NCBI GenBank assembly: GCA_003158455.1
Contig: PMJO01000169.1
Coordinates: 1 to 55,173 of the forward strand
DNA length: 55,173 nt
Origin: Myxococcales bacterium
Lineage (GTDB): Bacteria > Myxococcota_A > Polyangia > Fen-1088
Direction: 5' to 3'
Every line of letters starts with the position of its first letter. Position 1 is the stretch's first letter. A program made the translations under genes and the position numbers. Shown here one piece after another: positions 38,560 through 47,865 of the stretch. The notes beneath the pieces are model-generated. The model had not been told where the DNA came from. It worked only from the letters and a program-made list of their open reading frames with translations, and ran no database searches.

Positions 38560-39266
38560 AAACTTGCGTTCACTTCTCCTGCCACCGCGATCGTAAGCGT
38601 TGTCTTGGGAACAAGTGCACTGCCAATCGCGACGTGACCGGAAAGGATCAGAACAAACCGCGTGTTGAAATCGATGAGAAAGGCTGAAAGCGCATCCCGC
38701 GCGCCCGCAGTGAGATCCACATGATTGGTTCCAGAGGTCAATGGGATGTCGGCCAAGAACACCGCGCCGGCGGCCCCGGTTGAGGTAGCGCCCCAGGGCG
38801 CGACGTAGAGGCTGGCGGCCTGCACGGGCAAGGTGCCAGCGTCGGCCGCCTCCACCGTGGTGTCGATGCGGGCAAGGGTTGCCTGCGCGAATACTAAATG
38901 GCGCCGGTGCTGTAGCGCGGGCACACTCGCCAGATAGATCTCCACGACGTCGTCGTAGTCAAAGGCCAAAACGCACATTCCGCTCTTGTCGCAGCTTAGC
39001 GGGTACGCTTGGCAATCCACCGGGTCCATCGGTGGGGGCGGCTGACAGCAGTTGCTGACCAACGCGGCCGGGCCGCTGCAGACCACATTCGGCACGCCGC
39101 TGGGCGGAGCTGCCAACCAGCGGGAATCGGTCGAATCAATCTTGAAGGTGACGGGCAGATCGAAACTCAGGTTTCCGCCGCCCGCCTGGTCAAACATGGT
39201 ACATCCGCCTGCCGCGCCGGCGGTGGCAAGCCAGGCAAGCCATAGGGGCCCGACGGTGCCGCGCAT
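38556..39266 (-). CDS. Lipoprotein of unknown function
   Basis: The 236-residue product has a signal segment ending AGGC as a possible lipobox. A Cys-containing N-terminal half (VVCSGPAALVSNCCQPPPP, CDKSGMCVLAFDY) is followed by a beta-rich C-terminal half (ASLYVAPWGATSTG, TLTIAVAGEVNASF). No family is recognised. The stop codon is embedded in the CTAG that also ends the HU gene, so the two transcripts converge head on. Confidence 0.72.
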   Translation of the reverse strand: MRGTVGPLWLAWLATAGAAGGCTMFDQAGGGNLSFDLPVTFKIDSTDSRWLAAPPSGVPNVVCSGPAALVSNCCQPPPPMDPVDCQAYPLSCDKSGMCVLAFDYDDVVEIYLASVPALQHRRHLVFAQATLARIDTTVEAADAGTLPVQAASLYVAPWGATSTGAAGAVFLADIPLTSGTNHVDLTAGARDALSAFLIDFNTRFVLILSGHVAIGSALVPKTTLTIAVAGEVNASF

Positions 39267-39306
39267 GGCGGGAGACTATCCCATGACCGGTGCCGCCGGT
39301 CAGAAA

Positions 39307-40641
39307 TTATGGGACCGGTCCCGCTTGGGTTGGGCGCGGCTTGGCCGCTGGCCTGCTTGGCGCGGCCGGCGCTGGACCATGCGCCGCTCCGGTCAAACCG
39401 CCCGCAGTCAGGAATTGCACGGCCACCGGCCTCTCGGGCTTTTCAGCCTTGTCGGTCTTCTCGGGAACGATGAACTTGATGGCGTGGGGCTGCCCCGCAG
39501 GCAAAAACAGCACGCTGTCGCTGGCAAAGGGGTATTCCTCGCTACCCACGGTCAGTTTGCCTTCCCCGATCGCGACGTAGAGTATCTCCGTCGATCGGGC
39601 GTGCTCGTGTCGCGCCAGCTCGGCACCGGCGGCAAACTCCAGCAGGTTGACCGTCATGCCTGTACCACCGGTCGACTTGGGGTCGAGCAGAACCTTGATC
39701 GTGCCCTTCCCGCCAAGAATCGGCACCGCCGCAGTCTCGCTGGCGGTCACCACCAGCACCTGACCGTTCCCCTCGGGCGGCGCCTTGGCCGTGGCCGAGT
39801 CGCGAATCACCTCGAAATCGGCGCGGCCACGCGCGTCGGTCGGGTTGCGGTACACGCGCTCCGGCCCCGGCGGCGCGAACGCCTGCAGAAAGACTGCCGT
39901 GCTCTGGCGGCCCATGTTCTCGATGACGTGCGGATAGCCGGCGGGCACGAAAGCCAGCGCACCCTCGTCCAGCTTGATGGGCGCCACCCCGGAAGGTCCC
40001 AACAGGCGGGCATGGCCCTTGAGCAGGTACAGCACCTTGCCGCTGCGCGGGTGACGGTGCATGGCCACGCGGCTGGCCGGGCCAATGTTCAACTGGGTCA
40101 GCGAGATGTCTTGCGCACGCACGTTGATCTCGTCGGCCAACACCTTGACGGTAAACGGGGCGTCGCGTTTGGGGCCCGGCTTGGCCTTGCCCGACGAGGC
40201 AGAGCCAAGTCCGCTCTCGGGCACGTCCTCCGCCCTAACCACGAACTGGTTCTGTTGCGATTGGAAGGAAAACGGAAGCACAACCTTGGCGCCTGCTTCG
40301 ATCCCCTCGATGGTCCAGCCCGCGGCTGCCTTCTGCACGCATGTCGAAAGCGCACCGGGCGCGGTCTGCCCGTGCGGCAGGAGTTTGGTCGCCGTCACTC
40401 GCCCTGCCGGTCCAACCTCCACCTCGATCTCGACCTTGCCCGCAACATCCAGTCGCTCAGCCAGCGCTTTCTCGAAGCAGCGATGCACATCGGCTCCGTG
40501 CTTCTGAAGCGCCCTTTCGATGACTTGCGCGGCCCGCTGCGCCTCGCTCGCCGGCGGCTGCGCTGGGCCGGCAAAGGCAGAGCTTCCCAGCATCACTGAC
40601 CCGACCACTACCCATCGTACCGTCGCTAGAGTCTTCCGCAT
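39307..40641 (-). CDS. Exported double-cupin protein with AgmX/PglI-like domain
   Basis: The 444-residue protein has a signal peptide (VVVGSVMLGSSAFA). A ~90-residue domain (KHGADVHRCFEKAL ... GKVEIEVEVGPAGRV ... CVQKAAAGW) resembles the C-terminal domain of AgmX/PglI, common in myxobacterial motility and envelope proteins. Two cupin barrels follow: one with MHRHPRSGKVLYLLKG and PAGYPHVIEN, the other with ARHEHARSTEILYV and PAGQPHAIKF. Both keep His/Glu metal ligands. The C-terminus is Pro/Ala-rich. A periplasmic small-molecule-binding role is inferred; the pairing of the domains is unusual. Confidence 0.78.
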   Translation of the reverse strand: MRKTLATVRWVVVGSVMLGSSAFAGPAQPPASEAQRAAQVIERALQKHGADVHRCFEKALAERLDVAGKVEIEVEVGPAGRVTATKLLPHGQTAPGALSTCVQKAAAGWTIEGIEAGAKVVLPFSFQSQQNQFVVRAEDVPESGLGSASSGKAKPGPKRDAPFTVKVLADEINVRAQDISLTQLNIGPASRVAMHRHPRSGKVLYLLKGHARLLGPSGVAPIKLDEGALAFVPAGYPHVIENMGRQSTAVFLQAFAPPGPERVYRNPTDARGRADFEVIRDSATAKAPPEGNGQVLVVTASETAAVPILGGKGTIKVLLDPKSTGGTGMTVNLLEFAAGAELARHEHARSTEILYVAIGEGKLTVGSEEYPFASDSVLFLPAGQPHAIKFIVPEKTDKAEKPERPVAVQFLTAGGLTGAAHGPAPAAPSRPAAKPRPTQAGPVP

Positions 40642-40655
40642 GCCTGTCCGTCGCC

Positions 40656-41945
40656 CTATTCCTTCTTGGCCTCGGCCGACTCGATCGCGGGCGGGGGTGC
40701 CATCTCCGGCACCGCCGCTGCGGGCTCGGGCTGTGGCGGTGGAGCCGCGCTGCCGGCGGCCGCACTCGCGTCAACCACGGCCGGCTCATCCCATCCACCC
40801 CGGCGGCGCATCGGCGCAGACCATCCCTGGCCACGTCGGTGGTCGTCGTCGCCATTCCGCCGCGGACGTTGCTCACCACCTGGCCTGGGACCTTGTGCGC
40901 GCGCTGCTTCGTTGCCGGGCCTGGGCGCACGCTCGTCGCCAGCCGGGCCGCGCGGACCCGGCCGATCTCCGCGCGGCGGCCGATCTCCGCGCGGTGGACG
41001 ATCGCCCGGGTGACGATCGCCCGCCGGCCCGCCCGGCGGACGGGGTCCGCGGCCGTCGAAACGCGGTCCCCGCGGGGGCCGGACTCCTTGCTCCCGTCTG
41101 GTTGGATCCACTGGGCCCCGATTCCCGCCTCGTCGCTCGTCAGGAGCGCGAGTCAGCATCCAGCCTTCGCCTCCCTTGGCCAGATCACCCCGGGGCAGAT
41201 CGGCGTCGCGGCCGAGGGCATCAAACCCACCTGCGCGTCCACCCCGCCCGCCGAACCCGCCCGGGCCTCGGCCGCCGCCGGGACCGCCGCCCGGACCACG
41301 GCCACCGCCGGGACCACGGCCACCGCCGCCACCCGGCCCACCGCCTGGGCCTCGGCCGCCGCCGCGGCCATCCCGATCGCGGCCGCGCCGATCATCGCCG
41401 CGTGAGTCCGCATCGCGCCGAGACTCAGGCCGCGGCATCATGTCCAGCACGTAGTAGAAATCGCCCTTCTTCTGGGCGTTGGCAGGCGGATTGTCACCCG
41501 ACAGGACGCGCACCAAGCGTACCCCGGCCGCACGTTTTCCGGCCACGGAGAGTGCCTCCATCAAGCGCGACAAACGATCGCCCTGGATGTGCATAGCCGC
41601 AGCCACAGCCTCAGCCTCGGGGCCGGTGCCGAGGTCCGGAGCTGGCGTTTCGACGGCTGGCTCGGGCACAGACTCGCCGGCCGGTTCGCCACCTGATTCC
41701 GCCTCGGCCGGAGCGACATCCTGCGCTGCAGAAGCCTCTTCGGCCTGGGGCTCGGCCGCTGGTTCTTCCAGCGTCTCTGCGGCGGGCGCGGCCTCAGCCG
41801 CAGGCTCGGCCACCGCCGCGGGCTCGGCCTCAGCCGTGGGCTCGGCCGGCTGCTCCTCGGCTTGGGGCTGCGCGGCCCGAAAAGTCTGCTGCGCCTCTGC
41901 CGCCTGTCGCAAGAGAATCCCGGAGAACTCGGTGATTGTCTTCAT
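40656..41945 (-). CDS. RGG-rich disordered protein of unknown function
   Basis: The 429-residue protein starts MKTITEFSGILLRQAAE. It has ~100 residues of Ala/Glu/Pro repeats, then one compact region (AVAAAMHIQGDRLSRLMEAL ... VRLVRVLSGDNPPA ... DFYYVLDMM). The last ~250 residues are Arg/Gly/Asp/Pro-rich with many RG, RGG and RGPGG motifs. Such RGG tails bind RNA and can drive condensate formation. No signal peptide, so cytoplasmic. No close family is recognised. The antisense strand also looks open because of composition, but the start and the central folded region support this strand. Confidence 0.65.
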   Translation of the reverse strand: MKTITEFSGILLRQAAEAQQTFRAAQPQAEEQPAEPTAEAEPAAVAEPAAEAAPAAETLEEPAAEPQAEEASAAQDVAPAEAESGGEPAGESVPEPAVETPAPDLGTGPEAEAVAAAMHIQGDRLSRLMEALSVAGKRAAGVRLVRVLSGDNPPANAQKKGDFYYVLDMMPRPESRRDADSRGDDRRGRDRDGRGGGRGPGGGPGGGGGRGPGGGRGPGGGPGGGRGPGGFGGRGGRAGGFDALGRDADLPRGDLAKGGEGWMLTRAPDERRGGNRGPVDPTRREQGVRPPRGPRFDGRGPRPPGGPAGDRHPGDRPPRGDRPPRGDRPGPRGPAGDERAPRPGNEAARAQGPRPGGEQRPRRNGDDDHRRGQGWSAPMRRRGGWDEPAVVDASAAAGSAAPPPQPEPAAAVPEMAPPPAIESAEAKKE

Positions 41946-42380
41946 GAACGCGTCCTTCGCGTGGATGGGGAAGCCCCGTCAAGGAGGCCCGAATGAACTG
42001 CTTGGCCCTTAGTAGTGGACTTGCGGCCTCACGTCAATGGCTTGTCATCATGCCTCGACCGCAGGCTCGATGCGAGCGCCATCTCTTGTCGGCAGGCTGC
42101 GTCGCGCTTAATGCGGATTCTCATGACGACGCGACAAGCCCCACAAAAGTGGGTTTCCGCTTCACCCCGGGGTGGTTTTTCCTTCCCCTTCTATGGACCC
42201 GGTGCGGCGGCAGCCCACGCTCAGCCCCTACACCGGCAAGGACAGGCCTTGTACGCCGCCATGCCAATTCAGGGCGCGCGTGTGTCCGCGCTTGCGCTGT
42301 TGTTGCCGGGATTGCTCGTGTTCGTTCCTGCCGCGCTCGTTCCTCGCTCGGTAGAAGACACTGAGATACAGTGACAGCCG
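41946..42380. other. Intergenic stretch without a recognisable gene
   Basis: This divergent region between the RGG-rich gene and the GT-C-like gene should hold both promoters. No clear -35/-10 pair, riboswitch or small gene was identified. A short inverted repeat (CCCCAC ... GTGGG, near 42140-42155) is the only visible structure. Confidence 0.4.
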
Positions 42381-43949
42381 ATGCCCGGAGGAAGCGCCAA
42401 CCCAGGAGCTGACGAGACAGCTGGGGAGGCCCGAGCGGCAATTCTCGGTGAACGGCTGGCGGTGGCGGCGATCGGCGTCTTGCTGGTCATCTGGGCGGGC
42501 GCTTTCGCCTATCACTTTCTGCCATTCATCCAGTACCGCTACGAAGCCGATCCCAGCGACGGGGATATGCTGAACGCGCTGATGCGCGGGCTCGCAGGGA
42601 AGCCCATCTATGGCGACTGGAAGGCCGGCACGGTCACACTGCTGTACCCACCCCTGTTTCTCGGCGTCCTGGGTTTGGCGCGAGCGATTGGGCTCGATCC
42701 CATCGTGTTCTGTCGAAGCGCCAACCTGGGATTTTTCCTGCTCTCGCTGGGGCTGGTCGCGGTGGTGGCCAGCGGGCACGCCGAGGGTCGCAGACGCGTC
42801 TCTGTTCCCGGCCTGCTGGGTGGCATCTTCATGCTCTCGGCTTGGAAGCAGTACTTCTGGATGGCGCCGATTCACCCCGCTGCGCTGCTGCTGGCGATCT
42901 CGGTCGTGACGTGCGCCATCTTGGCGTTCCGTCCGGCAGCAACCGTACCGCTGGCGCTGTGCGGTTCGATCGCCGTGCTGGCCAAACAATCGGGCATCGG
43001 CCTGCTCGTGGCAGTGCTTGTCCATGTGGCCATCACCGACCGCAAGCGGCTTCTCCGATTCTGCGTGGTGGCGGGCGTTGCGCTGGGGCTCGCTGTCGCG
43101 ATGTTCGAGCTCCAGAGTCAGGGGCAGTTCTTGCGGAGCGTCTTTTTCTACCCAGGCAGGATATTCACGGGTCAATGGGCTAGCTGGGACAAGGCCTCCG
43201 CGCTGGCGGCCGGGTTCTACGGTGGCCGGCTTTGGCTGTTGCCTTTGGTTGCGCTTGGCCTTGTGTCCGCGTGGCGCACCTGGCTTTTTCCCTTGGCGGT
43301 GGTGTTCGGGGTGGACGCGGTTGCCGAGCTATACCTCGCGCGCAGTGTGGCTGGATCGCCGTCGTACCTTTGGTTCCACTTCGCGCTGGCATGCATCTTG
43401 GCTGCTCAGGGCTGGCGATGGTTGTTGGCGCGCGCAGGCCAGAAGCTTCGACCACTCGCAAGAGCGCGCTTGCTGCCCGTGCTCAGCGTCTTGTTGGCAT
43501 TCAGCTGCCTGGCGGTGGACGGACGAGACCTGCTGAGATTGCCCCGCCAGGACCTGTCGCGCGCGAGCGAGATCAGCAGACGGCACGCCCAGGTCGTGGC
43601 TTCGCTGGTGACCGCTAACCCAGACAAGAAGTGGATCATCACGCGATCGTCGTTGGCTGCGGTGCGCTCCGGTGTCATTCTCGATCAGGAGTACGCCACC
43701 TTTGCGATAGCCTGGACGCACCCGACCCTTCTCGATCGGTTGGCCATACGCCAAAGAGTCGCGGCCGGGGAATACACCTTCGCGCAGCTGGCGCCGACCG
43801 GTTTGACCTTCGATCCTTTGGCTGACATCTTCGCTGCCTGTTTTTCGCTCGTGAGTCACTCCACTCTCGTCTACATGGGGCGTTCGTCTCCCGCGGCCAT
43901 CCTCCGCTACGATGGCGCACGCCCGCAGTGCCAGAACCTGCGTCCTTGA
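42381..43949 (+). CDS. Multi-spanning membrane protein, probable GT-C glycosyltransferase
   Basis: The 522-residue protein has about ten hydrophobic segments. In the first outside loop the sequence RYEADPSDGDMLNAL provides acidic residues like the Asp/Glu pair of GT-C enzymes, and GTVTLLYPPLFL follows, as in GT39/GT87-like proteins. The C-terminal ~130 residues are soluble and probably periplasmic. The expected role is transfer of sugar from a polyprenyl-phosphate donor at the inner membrane. Family assignment is by pattern only. Confidence 0.65.
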   Translation: MPGGSANPGADETAGEARAAILGERLAVAAIGVLLVIWAGAFAYHFLPFIQYRYEADPSDGDMLNALMRGLAGKPIYGDWKAGTVTLLYPPLFLGVLGLARAIGLDPIVFCRSANLGFFLLSLGLVAVVASGHAEGRRRVSVPGLLGGIFMLSAWKQYFWMAPIHPAALLLAISVVTCAILAFRPAATVPLALCGSIAVLAKQSGIGLLVAVLVHVAITDRKRLLRFCVVAGVALGLAVAMFELQSQGQFLRSVFFYPGRIFTGQWASWDKASALAAGFYGGRLWLLPLVALGLVSAWRTWLFPLAVVFGVDAVAELYLARSVAGSPSYLWFHFALACILAAQGWRWLLARAGQKLRPLARARLLPVLSVLLAFSCLAVDGRDLLRLPRQDLSRASEISRRHAQVVASLVTANPDKKWIITRSSLAAVRSGVILDQEYATFAIAWTHPTLLDRLAIRQRVAAGEYTFAQLAPTGLTFDPLADIFAACFSLVSHSTLVYMGRSSPAAILRYDGARPQCQNLRP

Positions 43950-44015
43950 GGCTCGGTGGACGGGACGACGGGGAGAGACTCTGCCAAGGTATCCAGCCTG
44001 GTGACGGACCGATCG

Positions 44016-45182
44016 CTACTCTCGCTGCTTGCGTGGTGTGTCGTGCAGATCCGCCGTGGTCACTGCGGCCGAGCCGAACTTGTCGTGGATACGGTCAAGC
44101 GCGGCGTTGAGCCGACCGGTGCGGCGGTCAGAATCGAAAAGCGACAACTGCCCGCCTGGCGCGAGCAGTCTTTGCGCTGAAACGCCGGTGAGTCTGACCT
44201 TCTGTTTCAGTTTCTCCGCCAGCAGGAGCGCGCTCGCCGCGCGATAGATCGCCTGGCCATCGTCGGTCGCTTCCGGCAGCGTGCTCTGGCGCGTGAGCAA
44301 GGTGAAATCCGCCAGCTTGAGTTTGAGCTGCACAACCGCCGTCTTTCTGCCCGCGTGGCGCAGCCGCCGTCCCACCCGCAGGGCCTGCGCGTGCACGTGG
44401 GGCAGCAGCGCGCTTGCACCGGCAAGATCCTCCTCGAAGGTGTCCTCGGCGCCGATGCTCTTCGCTTCGCCATCGGGAACCACCGGGCGCGGGTCGATCC
44501 CACACGCCAGTTCCCACAGGTCGCGCCCGCCCGAGATGCGCCGGTCGAGCCAGTCGGGATCCGCGGCGGCAATCTGGCCCACGGTGCGCAGGCCCAGCTC
44601 TGCCAGTGCGGCGTCGGTTTTCGGACCCACGCCCCACAGACGTCCGACCGGCAACGGGGCGAGAAACCCACGGACCTCTCCCGGCGCGACTTCTTTCTGC
44701 CCGTTCGGCTTGGCCAAGTCCGACGCGATCTTGGCCACGAACTTCACCGACGCGATCCCAGCCGACGACGGCAGCCCCACCTCGGCGGCAATCCGCGCGC
44801 GCAAGTCGGAAGCCATCTGGCTGGGAGTGCCGAACAGTTTCACCGACGCGGTCACGTCCAGAAACGCCTCGTCGAGCGAGAGTGGTTCGATGAGCGGCGT
44901 GACCTTGCTCAGGATGGAGAACACGGCGTCGCTCGCTTCCTCGTACGCGGTCATGCGCGGTGGGACCACGATGGCCGCGGGTGCGCGTCGCATGGCGACC
45001 GCCATGGGCATGGCCGAGCGAACCCCGAACGGTCTCACCTCATAGGAGGCCGCGAGCACGACCCCACGCCGGGGATGTCCGCCCACGATCACAGGCTTGC
45101 CGCGCAGCTCGGGAGCATCGCGCTGTTCCACCGACGCGAAGAACGCGTCCATGTCCAGGTGGATGATCGCGGTGGCAGGCAC
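44016..45182 (-). CDS. dinB: DNA polymerase IV (Y-family translesion polymerase)
   Basis: The 388-residue enzyme starts IIHLDMDAFFASVEQ with the first catalytic Asp. It has the second acidic site in LSLDEAFLDV, the YEVRPFGVRSAMP finger region and the little-finger domain. Near the C-terminus QLSLF matches a beta-clamp-binding motif. It is an error-prone polymerase acting at stalled forks. No imuB, recA or lexA gene is adjacent and no LexA box was seen upstream. Confidence 0.95.
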   Translation of the reverse strand: MPATAIIHLDMDAFFASVEQRDAPELRGKPVIVGGHPRRGVVLAASYEVRPFGVRSAMPMAVAMRRAPAAIVVPPRMTAYEEASDAVFSILSKVTPLIEPLSLDEAFLDVTASVKLFGTPSQMASDLRARIAAEVGLPSSAGIASVKFVAKIASDLAKPNGQKEVAPGEVRGFLAPLPVGRLWGVGPKTDAALAELGLRTVGQIAAADPDWLDRRISGGRDLWELACGIDPRPVVPDGEAKSIGAEDTFEEDLAGASALLPHVHAQALRVGRRLRHAGRKTAVVQLKLKLADFTLLTRQSTLPEATDDGQAIYRAASALLLAEKLKQKVRLTGVSAQRLLAPGGQLSLFDSDRRTGRLNAALDRIHDKFGSAAVTTADLHDTPRKQRE

Positions 45183-45195
45183 GCGAAGAAGCGGT

Positions 45196-46755
45196 CTAGT
45201 TTCCTAGCCAGACGTGCTTGACCGCATCGAACGAGCGTTTGAACCGGCTGGGCTTGCTCTTTGCCGGCTCTTCCGTGGGCGCCTCGGGGCGCTCGACCAC
45301 AGCCTGCGATCGGGCCAACCTCTTCATCGAGAGCAGTATCGCGACGTCCTTGCTGGCATCGAGCTGCATGGTCTTGGCCCGATACCCCGGGGCTTGGAAG
45401 ACCAACTGGTGCGAGCCCGACCCCTTGACCAGGTGGATTGGAGGCGCGTGCGATTCGCTCCCATCAATCGACACCTTGAGGTTTGGGGGCGCATCCTGAA
45501 CCTCAACGCTAATCTCTTCCGCGGCTGGCGCAGGAGCGGCGGCAGGATGGGCCGGCGGTGCCACCGCGCTAGGCGGGGCCGAGGACGCGGCGGGTGGCCC
45601 GGACGAGGGCGCACACGCCTTGAGCGAGAGCACCAGTGCAGCAGCACCCAGCGCGACCGTGATCCCGCTGACCGCGATTGCGCGCCGGAACTTTCGCAGC
45701 TTGTCTGGTTCCTCCCGAGATGCGCCGGTGGCGAAGGCGCTCACGCCAAACGGCGTTTCTGGGGCATTGGGAGGTCCGGCGGGGGACGAGCCGTTGGCGG
45801 CAGGGGCCATCGCGACAACTGGCGCCGCTGCGGCAGGAAGCACCGTCTTGTCGCCGGCCGCAAGAACGGCCGAGGAGTCAGCGCCCATGCGCGGTGCAGC
45901 CTCGGCAACCGCTGCCCTGAATGCGCGGGCAAAATCGAGGACGTTTGGATAGCGTGCCTCCGGCTGCTTGGCCAGGCCTCGCCTGATCACGGCATCCAGG
46001 ACCGGGCTCACCGGCTGTCCATTGACCATCAACGGCGGCGGTTCGACGTGGACCAACTGGTAGAGCATGCTCGGGATGGTGTTGCCGACAAACGCGCAGC
46101 GCCCCGCGATCATCTCGTAGGCTATGCTCGCCAGTGAGAACTGGTCAGCGCGGGCGTCAATCCCCTGACCCAGGGCCTGCTCGGGCGCCATGTATTGCGG
46201 CGTCCCCATGATCATTGCGGCGCTGGTGAGCTGCGTGTTTGCCGCTTGCACCTTGGAGATTCCGAAGTCGACGATCTTGACCAACTCGTTGTGGGTGCCC
46301 GGCAGCACGACCAGGATCAGGTTCGCCGGCTTGAGATCGCGGTGTACGATCCCCTGTTCGTGCGCGGCGGCCAATCCCGACGCGATCTGGTCGATGAGGG
46401 ACTGCACGCGGGCCAGCGGTATGGGGCCGACGCGCTGGATCTCCGTCGCAAGATCGACGCCCTCCAGAAACTCCATCACGAAGTACGGCGCGCCGCCAGG
46501 TAGCTGACGGAAGTCCAGCACCTGGACGATGTTCGGGTGGCGTAGTGACGAAGTTATCTGCGCCTCGCGCTGAAAGCGCGCCATGAGAACCGGGTCGCTC
46601 GCGATCTCGCGCAGGAGCAGCTTGATCGCGTAGCGGCCTGCCAGGCGCGCATGCGTCGCCTCGTACACCTCGCCCATTCCGCCCACACCGATGCGCCTGA
46701 CGATGCGATAGGTGTCCTCAATCACAAGTCCGGGCTGCAGAATCTCTTGGCTCAT
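45196..46755 (-). CDS. Membrane Ser/Thr protein kinase with C-terminal PEGA domain
   Basis: The 519-residue kinase has GVGGMG (23-28), Lys45, HRDLKPAN, DFGISKV and GTPQYMAPEQA. A hydrophobic segment follows around residue 375 (IAVSGITVALGAAALVLSL). The C-terminal part has a PEGA-like beta domain (DAPPNLKVSIDG ... SHQLVFQAPGYRAKT), common in surface-exposed myxobacterial proteins. This suggests an extracytoplasmic sensor linked to a cytoplasmic kinase. It lies 13 bp upstream of dinB in the same direction, so cotranscription is possible. Confidence 0.93.
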   Translation of the reverse strand: MSQEILQPGLVIEDTYRIVRRIGVGGMGEVYEATHARLAGRYAIKLLLREIASDPVLMARFQREAQITSSLRHPNIVQVLDFRQLPGGAPYFVMEFLEGVDLATEIQRVGPIPLARVQSLIDQIASGLAAAHEQGIVHRDLKPANLILVVLPGTHNELVKIVDFGISKVQAANTQLTSAAMIMGTPQYMAPEQALGQGIDARADQFSLASIAYEMIAGRCAFVGNTIPSMLYQLVHVEPPPLMVNGQPVSPVLDAVIRRGLAKQPEARYPNVLDFARAFRAAVAEAAPRMGADSSAVLAAGDKTVLPAAAAPVVAMAPAANGSSPAGPPNAPETPFGVSAFATGASREEPDKLRKFRRAIAVSGITVALGAAALVLSLKACAPSSGPPAASSAPPSAVAPPAHPAAAPAPAAEEISVEVQDAPPNLKVSIDGSESHAPPIHLVKGSGSHQLVFQAPGYRAKTMQLDASKDVAILLSMKRLARSQAVVERPEAPTEEPAKSKPSRFKRSFDAVKHVWLGN

Positions 46756-46933
46756 TTTCGTACTCGCCGTTCAAACGTTGGTTCCCAAGTCCGGACACTA
46801 TATACCGTCATGACAGAGTAGCCGCATGGATGCGGCCCGCTGCCGCCAGCGAGAAGCTCACCAGTGTCGCGATGAGCGATGTTCTTTGGGGCGCGCTTGG
46901 GCTGTCGGGCATCTAAGCCCCAGGGAGAACACC

Positions 46934-47317
46934 ATGAAACGGCTCTGGACTGGACGAATCATGAGCGGCGTGGCGGCGCTGTTCTTGTTGTTTGACAGCA
47001 CCACCAAGCTTCTGCGCGTAGAGGCGGTGATGAAGGCGGCTGCGCAGATCGGATATCCCGCCAGCACGATGGTCCCCATCGGGCTGATCCTCCTGGTGTG
47101 CGTGGTTGTCTACCTGATTCCGCGGACCGCCGTGCTGGGCGCAGTATTGCTCACTGGCTATCTGGGGGGCGCCGTGGCGACTCACGTGCGTGTAGGCGAT
47201 CCGCTCGTGAGCCACGTCTTGTTCCCTATCTATTTCGCCGTCCTGATCTGGGGCGGGCTCTACCTGCGCGACCGGCGGGTGCAAGCGCTGATCGCGCGAC
47301 GTGATCCGCCACGCTAG
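46934..47317 (+). CDS. DoxX-like small membrane protein
   Basis: The ATG at 46934 has GGGAGA about 6 nt upstream. The 127-residue protein has four hydrophobic segments and the DoxX-like pattern KLLRVEAVM near the start and TGYLGGAVATHVRVGDPL followed by YFAVLIWGGLYLRD near the end. DoxX-like proteins are small inner-membrane proteins linked in other bacteria to redox or thiol stress; the role here is unknown. It is alone and just outside the tRNA-Glu remnant island. Confidence 0.82.
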   Translation: MKRLWTGRIMSGVAALFLLFDSTTKLLRVEAVMKAAAQIGYPASTMVPIGLILLVCVVVYLIPRTAVLGAVLLTGYLGGAVATHVRVGDPLVSHVLFPIYFAVLIWGGLYLRDRRVQALIARRDPPR

Positions 47318-47352
47318 CAAGACTGCGCCGGCCGCTTCGCGGTGGTGTCGAG

Positions 47353-47390
47353 CACAAGCAGCGCGCGGACGACGCATGAGCAGCGCGCAA
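47353..47390 (+). repeat. Island-flanking direct repeat, left copy
   Basis: CACAAGC(A/G)GCGCGC, GACGACG and ATGAGCAGCGCGC occur in order here and at 48512-48552; the right copy has four extra bases (TACG) in the middle. The two copies bracket the toxin-antitoxin remnants. Confidence 0.75.
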
Positions 47391-47418
47391 TGGTGCACCG
47401 GCAATGAAGGAAGAAGAT

Positions 47419-47442
47419 GGTGACCTCATCGAGACTTGAACT
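47419..47442 (-). repeat. Partial tRNA-Glu 3' end (att-like duplication)
   Basis: These 24 bases match the 3' end of tRNA-Glu (48651-48674, from CCA into the T-loop) at 22 positions and in the same orientation. The sequence then diverges. This is the geometry left when an element integrates at a tRNA 3' end. The following bases to 47616 hold an 8-bp inverted repeat (GACGGTTC at 47512, GAACCGTC at 47564) and no gene. Confidence 0.7.
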
Positions 47443-47616
47443 GCTCGAAGATCATTCGGAAAAAAAATCCAGGCGCGACGCGGCCTTGCGCTGGTTGTCT
47501 GAGTGATCTTCGACGGTTCGACCCGGCAGGGGTGACCCGCTTCGGACCGTGGCTTTCCGGCTAGAACCGTCAAAAAGTAGAGTGTCGTGGCAAACTGGTG
47601 GCAGAATTGTGTGGCA

Positions 47617-47865
47617 ATGGTCGTGCGACTTAACATTCCGGACGAGACCCTGCTGGCGCTCAAGCTGAGTGGCGATGCCGCTGAGCAAGAGGTGCGGCTC
47701 GTCTTGGCCGTGAAGCTGTACGAGATGGGCCGGCTGTCAGGTGGCGCCGCCGCGCAGCTTGCCGACCTGCCCAAGCCGGTCTTCATGACCAAGCTGGCCG
47801 ACTACGGCGTGCCCGTGTTCAAGCTGTCCGACGCCGAGATCGCCCGAGACGCCAAGAATGCCTGA
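47617..47865 (+). CDS. UPF0175-family protein, probable antitoxin
   Basis: The 82-residue product (MVVRLNIPDETL ... EVRLVLAVKLYEMGRLSGGAAAQLADLP ... LADYGVPVFKLSDAEI) fits UPF0175, small HTH-like proteins usually encoded directly before a PIN-domain (DUF3368) toxin. The arrangement is kept here: the ATG of the broken PIN gene overlaps its last codons. The gene itself looks intact. A GTG start at 47587 would add ten residues with no support. Confidence 0.8.
   Translation: MVVRLNIPDETLLALKLSGDAAEQEVRLVLAVKLYEMGRLSGGAAAQLADLPKPVFMTKLADYGVPVFKLSDAEIARDAKNA

Noticed and set aside
39052-40599. 515-codon plus-strand frame
   Set aside because: Antisense of the double-cupin gene, which has a signal peptide and two intact cupin motif sets.
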